DNA from: Nitrospira lenta
GTDB taxonomy: Bacteria; Nitrospirota; Nitrospiria; Nitrospirales; Nitrospiraceae
Reading direction: 5' to 3'
Length of the DNA: 11,990 nucleotides
Assembly: GCA_945906715.1 (NCBI GenBank)
Contig: CAMDRK010000051.1
Location: 1-11,990, forward strand
The position numbers were made by a program, and so were the translations under genes. Below are positions 7,426 to 11,990 of the stretch, piece after piece (the stretch's first letter is position 1; each line of letters begins with the position of its first letter). The notes under the pieces were generated by a model. The model had not been told where the DNA came from and ran no database searches. It saw nothing but the letters and a program-made list of their open reading frames with translations.

Positions 7426-8164
7426 GCGAACGAATAATCCTGCAGACGCGCGCGCGCAGCCTGACGCTGCAGCGTATGTGCATGATGTGGTCCTCTCGCT
7501 GCTTCGGTCTGAAAAAGCAGGTTGTCTACTCGACGTGCCGGCTGGGGAAGGGGCATTTGCCGCTCACGCGAAAGAGTTAGGGTGCGAAGTCTCTTGCGGA
7601 GATATTGTTCCTGAGCGATTCAGGGTGCCTGGCTTGACTTGCGATCGGGTCGATCTTAATCAGCGGTGGCCGTATCCCTCAGATACGTTCGATCATGTGA
7701 CTTCCATAGAGGCGATTGAGCATCTTGAAAGCCCTTGGCATATGATCCGGGAGGCTGCTCGGGTTCTGAGAGCGGGCGGGACGTTCTTTCTGACGACCCC
7801 CAATATCCTTTCAATCAAGTCGCGCATCAGTGTCCTGCTGTATGGCTATCCAAACTATTTCACGGCTATGGTCAATCATGATCCTGAAACAAATAGGGAG
7901 TTGCCGGTTGACCATATCAATCCAGTTTCGTTCTTTGAGCTTCGGCACATCCTCGTGCGGAGCGGTTTTTCGATCGAGCGGGTGGAGACGAACCGTTGTC
8001 TGAAGCAACGCTCGTTGCTCTATCAATTGCTGAGGCGATTGCTCCATACGCGCGGGAGGTCACAAGTTCTGCACGACAAGGCCAGGGCACACGTCAGAGA
8101 ACTCGCGTTGTCCGAGCCTCTGCTGTTTGGCGAGATTCTCATCGTGCAAGCGAGGAAATTGTAG
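7418..8164 (+). CDS. Class I SAM-dependent methyltransferase
   Basis: This 248-residue protein has motif I LLDVPAGEGAFAAH (37-50), an acidic SAM-ribose contact region near CGDIVPE (60-66), EAIEHLESP (98-106) in the place of motif IV, and LRAGGTFFLTTPN (117-129). These are typical of Methyltransf_11/23-type small-molecule enzymes. The C-terminal half (VDHINPVSFFELRHILVRSGF) follows the usual pattern of sugar- or quinone-type methyltransferases. ATG 7418 has a good GGAGG at 7407-7411 with 6 bases of spacing, and the gene overlaps the heptosyltransferase by 8 bases, which supports co-translation. It could methylate a sugar hydroxyl or a terminal residue that caps the chain. The fold is clear; the substrate is a guess from context. 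Confidence 0.86.
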   Translation: MIERTNNPADARAQPDAAAYVHDVVLSLLRSEKAGCLLDVPAGEGAFAAHAKELGCEVSCGDIVPERFRVPGLTCDRVDLNQRWPYPSDTFDHVTSIEAIEHLESPWHMIREAARVLRAGGTFFLTTPNILSIKSRISVLLYGYPNYFTAMVNHDPETNRELPVDHINPVSFFELRHILVRSGFSIERVETNRCLKQRSLLYQLLRRLLHTRGRSQVLHDKARAHVRELALSEPLLFGEILIVQARKL

Positions 8165-8222
8165 CTGGATGGTTTCGTCGGTCTGGATGAGAGTCGTCGC
8201 AAGGAAGGGGATATGTAGTTAG

Positions 8223-9446
8223 ATGGACGAGAGCCAGTCAGCTCAAAAAGCCAAGGTGTTGGGGTACCTCGATACAGCGACCTGGTGGTCTCTCGTGGCT
8301 ATGGTCGTGGCCATTCCCCTTGCTGAAACGCCGAAAACCATTTGTTTCATCAGTGCGTTGTCGTTTTGGATCGCCAAGATGGCGGTGGCGGGCGATTTCA
8401 GAATCGCAATCCCGAGGCTTGGATGGTTCCTGCTGGCCTGGCTGGGCGCGACCTTTCTCAGTACGTTCAATTCAGAGTGTGGGTTCACAGGTGTTCGAGA
8501 TGTTCTTACGTACGTTCCGTTTTTTCTTCTGATCGTGAATGTCGTCGATTCAGAACGAAGAATGATGCAGCTGTTCTGGGCCGTGGTGATCGGCATGGGC
8601 ATTGGCGACGTCGCAGGTCTGTGGAAGACCGTTTCGGATGCGATGCGCATGCATACTGAGATGGGCCGGCTTCAGATCCTTTCTCTCGGGGCGGCGGCGC
8701 CGTATCTCGTCATGGTTCTCTCGCTCATGATGGGTATGGCCTACCATGTCCGGTGGGGCAGAAAAGAGTGGTGCCTTATTGGATTGGTCGCGTTGTTCTC
8801 AATGGCGGCTCTGATTCTGACCTATACCAGGTCGATGTGGATTGTCATGCTTCTGGTCGTCATCATTTTTGTCGCCTTGCAGAAAAGTTGGTGGCCCGCT
8901 ATTGCTGCAGCCGTCCTCATTGCCGGATTGGGAGTTGGGCTCGCCACGAGTTCCGTGATTCAGGGCCGTACGCACGACCTTACTAATCTGCACCGAGATG
9001 CGAGTCTCGTCGAGCGATATGAGATTTGGGGCGCGTCGCTCAGGATGGTGCAGGATTATCCGGTCTTGGGGGTGGGCGCCAAGTGTTTTATGGCGCACAG
9101 CGAGCGGTATGGCGTTCCCAATGGACAAAGACAAGCGCACAACCAGTGGGTGAATGTGGCGGCGGAAAACGGGCTAGTGGGGTTAGTCTGTTTTCTCGCC
9201 TGGATGGTGTACTATGCGTCATTCTTGTTTAGGCTGAGGCGGTTCCTCTCGAATAAGCTCTCCAGGACCCTGTGGCTCTCAGCGATCGGCAGTGTTGTGG
9301 TGGTGATGGCTCATGGGATAGTCGATGCCTCTTTCGGCGCCGAGTTAGCGCTGTTGTTTCTGTTGATCGCAGGCTGTTTAATCCGAGCGCAGGATCTGGG
9401 AACTTCTCAGCAAGCTGGAGGAGCTTCTGGTATCGCGAGGGTCTAG
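8223..9446 (+). CDS. O-antigen ligase/polymerase (Wzy_C, WaaL-like), integral membrane
   Basis: This 407-residue protein has about 10-12 predicted membrane spans (for example around 21-52, 64-80, 94-108, 112-134, 151-175, 183-219, 225-245, 320-338 and 351-390). The Wzy_C signature is visible: LTYTRSMWIVM with R203 at the end of one span, SLVERYEIWGASLRMVQDYPV leading to LGVG (261-284), and the periplasmic AHNQWVNVAAENGLVG with H306. This family either ligates undecaprenyl-linked glycans to lipid A core or other acceptors (WaaL), or polymerises repeat units (Wzy); sequence alone does not separate the two. An AAGGAAGGGG ribosome-binding-like sequence lies about 12 bases before ATG 8223. It is the only membrane protein in the window and defines the cluster as one that exports or finishes a glycan. 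No flippase is visible here. Confidence 0.88.
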   Translation: MDESQSAQKAKVLGYLDTATWWSLVAMVVAIPLAETPKTICFISALSFWIAKMAVAGDFRIAIPRLGWFLLAWLGATFLSTFNSECGFTGVRDVLTYVPFFLLIVNVVDSERRMMQLFWAVVIGMGIGDVAGLWKTVSDAMRMHTEMGRLQILSLGAAAPYLVMVLSLMMGMAYHVRWGRKEWCLIGLVALFSMAALILTYTRSMWIVMLLVVIIFVALQKSWWPAIAAAVLIAGLGVGLATSSVIQGRTHDLTNLHRDASLVERYEIWGASLRMVQDYPVLGVGAKCFMAHSERYGVPNGQRQAHNQWVNVAAENGLVGLVCFLAWMVYYASFLFRLRRFLSNKLSRTLWLSAIGSVVVVMAHGIVDASFGAELALLFLLIAGCLIRAQDLGTSQQAGGASGIARV

Positions 9447-9508
9447 AAGTTTGACCACTCGCGCATTCAGGGGGGAACGTGAGGCGAATAATTGCTGGGA
9501 TCGGCTAG

Positions 9509-10597
9509 GTGGGAGGGATGGCGTTGTCCAGTGCAGGTGATCTGCTAAAGCCGGGGATGGAATCGGTCGTCTGCGACCTGTGCCATTCGGACCAATCTGA
9601 GTGTGTGATTCGCCAACGGGATTTGCTGCTGGAAGTGTCGAATGACGAGTTCACGATCGTCAAATGCAGCCGTTGTGGCTTGGTCTATCTGAATCCTCGT
9701 CCTTCGAAAGATCTGCTCGGTTCCTATTATCCAACGATCTATTACCCTCCGGCGCAAACGAAGGCGCGGCCACAGCTCCAGCGCCAGGCGAAGAAATTTT
9801 CTGCGCGGATCAAGCGACGGGTGTTGGAAGATTATTATGGATATCCCTCGACTGTTTCTGCTGGATGGCTGCGTATCGTGCGGCGAATTTTGTTATGGCC
9901 TGACAAGACATTGCGGGAGTTGAAAGGGCGCCATCCCTTGCCCTGGAGGGGGGAGGGGAAGGTGCTGGATGTGGGCTGTGGGGCCGGGGGGAATTTGAAG
10001 GCGTTGCAAGATCAGGGATGGGAACCATCCGGCATTGAGATCAGTGAGGTGGCTGCCGCCCATGCGCGCGAACTTGTGACAGGGAATATTCACACCGGGA
10101 CGCTAGAGTCAGCGCCGTTTTCTCCTCAATCGTTCGATCTGATTCTGATGAGCCATTCGCTCGAACATCTCCCGAGTCCGGTGGATGCGTTACGCCGGGT
10201 GCATCGATTGCTCAAAGATGATGGACTCGTGGTCGTCACTGTGCCCAATGCAGACAGTGTGGAATTCAAGCTGTTCGGTCGCTGGTGGTTTCCCTTGGAT
10301 CCCCCGAGGCATTTCTATCATTTCGACAAGCGCAGTCTCTCGGGAATCTTTGCCCAGGCGGGGCTTCAACCCCATCGCGTTCGAACCAGTATCAGCGCCA
10401 TCTACTTCATGGCGAGCGTGGATCGATTCTGGAAACATCGGTTTCAGAAGAATGTCCCGTTCCGTAAATTGATCGACCGTCTGATTGCTCGGTTGGTATC
10501 GCTGATTGCCGGTCATCTTGGCTACGGCACTGAAATCACGGTCTATGCTGTTAAGCAGCAGGATGGTCTGCCCGCTTCTTCTCCCCGCGCATTGTAA
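9509..10597 (+). CDS. Zinc-ribbon class I SAM-dependent methyltransferase
   Basis: This protein of up to 362 residues starts with a probable zinc ribbon: CDLC (C22, C25) and CSRCG (C53, C56), followed by LVYLNPRPS, a common N-terminal module of bacterial glycan-cluster methyltransferases. The SAM-binding motif I is VLDVGCGAGGNL (152-163), followed by GIEIS (175-179) and MSHSLEHLPSP (214-224). A WFPLDPPRHFYHFDKRSL segment (260-277) is typical of this subgroup. The start is uncertain: GTG 9509, ATG 9518 (whose GGGAGGG is too close to serve it), TTG 9524 and ATG 9557 are all in frame, and the last would still keep all four cysteines. The gene lies 62 bases after the ligase and is the last biosynthetic gene before the regulatory region. 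A sugar or lipid-linked glycan substrate is likely but unproven. Confidence 0.87.
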   Translation: MGGMALSSAGDLLKPGMESVVCDLCHSDQSECVIRQRDLLLEVSNDEFTIVKCSRCGLVYLNPRPSKDLLGSYYPTIYYPPAQTKARPQLQRQAKKFSARIKRRVLEDYYGYPSTVSAGWLRIVRRILLWPDKTLRELKGRHPLPWRGEGKVLDVGCGAGGNLKALQDQGWEPSGIEISEVAAAHARELVTGNIHTGTLESAPFSPQSFDLILMSHSLEHLPSPVDALRRVHRLLKDDGLVVVTVPNADSVEFKLFGRWWFPLDPPRHFYHFDKRSLSGIFAQAGLQPHRVRTSISAIYFMASVDRFWKHRFQKNVPFRKLIDRLIARLVSLIAGHLGYGTEITVYAVKQQDGLPASSPRAL

Positions 10598-10659
10598 AAA
10601 TTATTCTTCATGCAAGTCCCACTCAGAAGTCCATTTGTCTAGATAGGCATAAAATCACC

Positions 10660-10688
10660 TTGACAGGCTCGCCCGATTTGTTCATATT
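10660..10688 (+). promoter_or_regulatory. Sigma70-like promoter for the MarR-type regulator
   Basis: A perfect TTGACA (10660-10665) is followed, after exactly 17 bases, by CATATT (10683-10688), which matches four of six positions of TATAAT. Transcription would begin near 10695, leaving a leader of about 26 bases before ATG 10721. The leader contains no clear Shine-Dalgarno sequence near the start. The promoter lies in the 123-base gap after the last biosynthetic gene, so the regulator is probably a separate transcription unit. Confidence 0.6.
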
Positions 10689-10695
10689 GTGAACA
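10679..10695. promoter_or_regulatory. Palindromic operator candidate over the -10 box
   Basis: TGTTCA and TGAACA form a perfect 6-base inverted repeat separated by TATTG, 17 bases in all. It covers the -10 box and the expected transcription start of the regulator gene, a position where binding would repress. Its size and symmetry suit a dimeric winged-helix protein such as the MarR-type product encoded 26 bases downstream, so autoregulation is the simplest reading. Binding is inferred only. Confidence 0.5.
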
Positions 10696-10720
10696 GGTCA
10701 ACAGTTAATCCGTATAAATC

Positions 10721-11308
10721 ATGGACTTACAAGGTCAACGCGACCTTCTGCTCCTCAGCGAGCTCGATCGAGATGGCGGGGCCACTCAGCGCACCCTTGC
10801 CACGAAACTTGGCGTGGCACTTGGCCTGACCAATCTCTGTCTCAAGCGTCTGGCCCGCAAGGGTTACATCAAGATCACGACCATCCCGCGCAGTCGAATC
10901 AGGTATCTCGTTACGCCGCAGGGCTTCACGGAAAAGTCACGTTTGACCTATCTCCACATGCAGTACTCCCTCTCGTACTACCGTGACATGCGTACTCGGC
11001 TCAACGAGATGATGTCGACGATCAACGGCCCTCATGGCCAGCGGGTTGTGATCTACGGGACGACCGAGTTGGCTGAATTGGCTTATCTGTCGCTTCGAGA
11101 GATGAATATCGACTGTGTGGGATTCATCGATGGAAGCTCGCGTGAGTCATTTCTTTCTTGTCCGGTTTCTTCACCCGACAGGATTAGCCGATGGCAATTC
11201 GATCGGGTATTGATCACGGATCTCGATCACGCGGCAGCCTGTGAAGAACAATTGGTTCAATCAGGAGTGCCACGGGAAAAGGTACTGAGACTCGGTCTGC
11301 CCCAATAG
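10721..11308 (+). CDS. EPS-associated MarR-type regulator with C-terminal Rossmann-like domain
   Basis: This 195-residue protein has two parts. Residues 5-75 form a winged helix: ATQRTLATKLGVALGLTNLC (21-40) is the helix-turn-helix and IRYLVTPQGFTEKSRLTY (60-77) the wing and following helix, matching the EPS-associated MarR family found beside exopolysaccharide clusters. A helical, coiled-coil-like linker runs to about 100. The second part, 107-195, begins RVVIYGTTELAELAYLSL, continues with VGFIDG and FDRVLITDLD, and ends GVPREKVLRL. This resembles the nucleotide-binding N-terminal domain of PglD-like or sugar-epimerase-like proteins, with GTTELA in place of the common GAGxxA loop. Ordinary EPS MarR proteins are only about 100 residues, so this is an extended form that could sense a nucleotide sugar (inference). 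It is preceded by its own promoter and palindrome and followed by the four-helix gene and the NusG-like gene. Confidence 0.82.
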   Translation: MDLQGQRDLLLLSELDRDGGATQRTLATKLGVALGLTNLCLKRLARKGYIKITTIPRSRIRYLVTPQGFTEKSRLTYLHMQYSLSYYRDMRTRLNEMMSTINGPHGQRVVIYGTTELAELAYLSLREMNIDCVGFIDGSSRESFLSCPVSSPDRISRWQFDRVLITDLDHAAACEEQLVQSGVPREKVLRLGLPQ

Positions 11309-11315
11309 GGCATGG

Positions 11316-11327
11316 CGCGTCCACGCG
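11316..11327 (+). other. Small CGCG hairpin after the regulator gene
   Basis: CGCG-TCCA-CGCG forms a four-base GC stem with a four-base loop just after the regulator stop codon. No T-run follows, so it is not a convincing intrinsic terminator. Confidence 0.3.
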
Positions 11328-11336
11328 TTGTGAACA
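11328..11336 (+). promoter_or_regulatory. Second TTGTGAACA half-site
   Basis: The nine bases TTGTGAACA occur both here, 20 bases after the regulator stop codon, and at 10687-10695 inside the operator candidate. Here they run into an AACATGTT palindrome (11333-11340) instead of the full TGTTCA-N5-TGAACA. This could be a weaker site for the same regulator ahead of the four-helix and NusG-like genes. A nine-base match over this distance could also be chance. Confidence 0.25.
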
Positions 11337-11393
11337 TGTTGCGTGAGCGTGCGAGTGGGATCTGTAAGTGAAAGGGCGGAGCTGTGCCCGGGG

Positions 11394-11490
11394 CTGGTTT
11401 GTTTGGTTGAAGAGGTTTGTTTGGTTTGTCTGGTTGGAAGAATCGGCCAACCAAATAAACGAAACAAACCAGATGAACCAAATAAACGAG
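11394..11490 (+). repeat. Long imperfect inverted repeat made of 9-base units
   Basis: The left arm (11394-11437, G/T-rich) and right arm (11447-11490, A/C-rich) are 44 bases each around a 9-base loop (AAGAATCGG). By hand alignment 35 positions are Watson-Crick pairs, 2 are G-U and 7 are mismatches, clustered in one atypical unit (TGAAGAGGT, 11408-11416). The arms consist of the same 9-base minisatellite in opposite orientation. The structure lies between the regulator and the four-helix gene and could act as a transcript-processing or stabilising hairpin. It is not followed by a typical terminator T-tract, though AATTTTGTT occurs at 11508-11515. Confidence 0.8.
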
Positions 11491-11512
11491 ATCGACCAGA
11501 CAAACCAATTTT
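11450..11512 (+). repeat. 9-base minisatellite block 2 (ACCARAYAA)
   Basis: Seven units in perfect 9-base register: ACCAAATAA, ACGAAACAA, ACCAGATGA, ACCAAATAA, ACGAGATCG, ACCAGACAA, then a degenerate ACCAATTTT ending three bases before the start codon of the four-helix gene. Block 1 is the inverted copy at 11399-11434 (TTGTTTGGT, TGAAGAGGT, TTGTTTGGT, TTGTCTGGT). Confidence 0.85.
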
Positions 11513-11515
11513 GTT

Positions 11516-11899
11516 ATGAAGTTAACTCGTTTTGAAGATTTGGACTGCTGGAAAGAAGCTCGACAGCTGACGCGGCAAGTCTACGACGCCATCGAACAGA
11601 ACTCTGCATGGAAACGAGATGCGCGCCTCTGTAGTCAGATTCAGAGTGCTGCAGGTTCGGTGATGGCCAATATTGCTGAAGGGTTTGTGCGCCGCTCGAA
11701 CAAAGAGTTTGTGCAGTTTCTGTTCATTGCTATGTCGTCATCTGCCGAAGTTCAAAGCCATCTGTATATCGCCGTGGACCAAGGATATCTGTCCAAGGAC
11801 GCATTTGAGTCGATTTACACGCAGGCCGACAAAACGGGGCGAATCATCTCTGGCCTCATCAAATACCTGCGCACCAAACAAGCCAAACCAACGAAATGA
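11516..11899 (+). CDS. Four-helix-bundle (S23/IVS-type) protein
   Basis: This 127-residue protein belongs to the family first described as the ORF inside 23S rRNA intervening sequences. The signature is complete: RFEDLDCWKEARQL (5-18), RDARLCSQIQSAAGSVMANI (34-53) leading into AEGFVRRSNKEFVQFL (54-69), IAMSSSAEVQSHLYIA (71-86) and ISGLIKYLRTK (111-121). The fold is four antiparallel helices that form small oligomers; the cellular role of free-standing members is not established, though related Avd proteins bind RNA in diversity-generating retroelements. The start is ATG 11516, with no Shine-Dalgarno sequence because the upstream bases are minisatellite. The last eight residues (TKQAKPTK) are encoded by units of the downstream minisatellite, and the stop forms an ATGA overlap with the NusG-like gene. 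No rRNA surrounds it here. Confidence 0.9.
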   Translation: MKLTRFEDLDCWKEARQLTRQVYDAIEQNSAWKRDARLCSQIQSAAGSVMANIAEGFVRRSNKEFVQFLFIAMSSSAEVQSHLYIAVDQGYLSKDAFESIYTQADKTGRIISGLIKYLRTKQAKPTK

Positions 11900-11937
11900 A
11901 CCAGACAAACCAGATAAACCAAACAAACCAGACAAAC
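11873..11937 (+). repeat. 9-base minisatellite block 3, coding in two frames
   Basis: Seven units in unbroken 9-base register: ACCAAACAA, GCCAAACCA, ACGAAATGA, ACCAGACAA, ACCAGATAA, ACCAAACAA, ACCAGACAA, then AC. The third unit supplies both the TGA stop of the four-helix gene (11897-11899) and the ATG of the NusG-like gene (11896-11898). The first units read as TKQ, AKP and TK-stop; the later ones, one frame over, read as NQT, NQI, NQT, NQT. Confidence 0.88.
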
Positions 11938-11990
11938 GGTCTCCGTTGGTACGCTCTTCGGACGCGGTCGCGTCATGAAAAGATCGTGCG
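11896..11990 (+). CDS. NusG/UpxY-like transcription antitermination factor, N-terminus, 3' truncated
   Basis: Only the first 31 complete codons are visible before the window ends. After a low-complexity tail (N-Q-T repeats, residues 2-14) comes GLRWYALRTRSRHEKIV, which is the start of a NusG N-terminal (NGN) domain: the WYAL/V-RTRSRHE-K pattern is typical of specialised NusG paralogues such as RfaH, UpxY and LoaP that let RNA polymerase read through long polysaccharide operons. ATG 11896 is the only possible start: the frame is open back to a TGA at 11806 but contains no other ATG, GTG or TTG before the NGN domain. No Shine-Dalgarno is visible, so translation probably depends on coupling through the ATGA overlap with the four-helix gene. 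The context after an EPS-type regulator fits a cluster-specific antiterminator for genes beyond the window. Confidence 0.75.
   Translation, partial: MNQTNQINQTNQTNGLRWYALRTRSRHEKIV

Noticed and set aside
9451..9492. TTGACC with AATAAT as a promoter before the zinc-ribbon methyltransferase
   Set aside because: The boxes are 30 bases apart, far from the 16-18 bases a sigma70 promoter needs.
11339..11368. TTGCGT-N18-TGTAAG as a promoter for the four-helix gene
   Set aside because: Both boxes are poor matches and the spacing is at the limit, so it is not distinguishable from chance.
11214..11508. Minus-strand open frames through the minisatellite, and similar frames near 11738-11935
   Set aside because: Low-complexity products generated by the 9-base repeat, without motif or initiation signal.
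11516..11899. Diversity-generating retroelement accessory gene (avd)
   Set aside because: The protein is a four-helix bundle related to Avd, but there is no reverse transcriptase or template/variable repeat pair in the window, and the sequence matches the S23 group better.
11516..11899. Intervening sequence inside a 23S rRNA gene
   Set aside because: No rRNA sequence is present on either side; the flanks are a regulator gene and a NusG-like gene.
11394..11937. CRISPR array
   Set aside because: The repeats are contiguous 9-base units without spacers and no cas gene is present.

Overview
The window is a densely packed surface-polysaccharide (LPS core, O-antigen or exopolysaccharide) assembly locus, with every supported gene on the + strand. 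The DNA is moderately GC-rich and there is no rRNA, tRNA, CRISPR array or recognisable transposase. Heptosyltransferases, WaaE-like glycosyltransferases and a polytopic ligase/polymerase point to a Gram-negative-type envelope. The EPS-type MarR regulator, the S23-like four-helix-bundle gene and the NusG-like protein next to such clusters recall Nitrospirota (Nitrospira-like) or deltaproteobacterial genomes. That placement is a general impression, not a proof.

Positions 1-6219 hold seven tightly coupled genes, several overlapping by 1-8 bases: the 3' part of a GT9 heptosyltransferase, a WaaE-type GT2, a SAM methyltransferase, a second GT2, a second WaaE-type GT2, and two GT4 glycosyltransferases. 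A 120-base gap (6220-6339) then carries an inverted set of short AAGTC/GACTT words that can fold into a long hairpin. Positions 6340-10597 hold a complete GT9 heptosyltransferase, a SAM methyltransferase, a membrane O-antigen ligase/polymerase and a zinc-ribbon SAM methyltransferase. Together these genes could build and decorate a heptose-containing oligosaccharide at the inner face of the membrane, with the membrane protein joining or polymerising chains on the periplasmic side.

Positions 10660-11990 form a regulatory boundary. A sigma70-like promoter with a palindrome over its -10 box drives an EPS-type MarR regulator that has an extra C-terminal Rossmann-like domain. Next comes a four-helix-bundle (S23-type) gene embedded in a 9-base minisatellite (unit ACCARAYAA, in three blocks, the first inverted). 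Last is the start of a NusG/UpxY-like antitermination factor, cut by the window end, whose start codon and first 14 residues are made from the minisatellite.

The most unusual content is this minisatellite and four-helix-bundle unit. The same repeat is translated in one frame as the C-terminal tail of the four-helix protein and in another frame as the N-terminal tail of the NusG-like protein. The 9-base period keeps both frames whenever the copy number changes by whole units.
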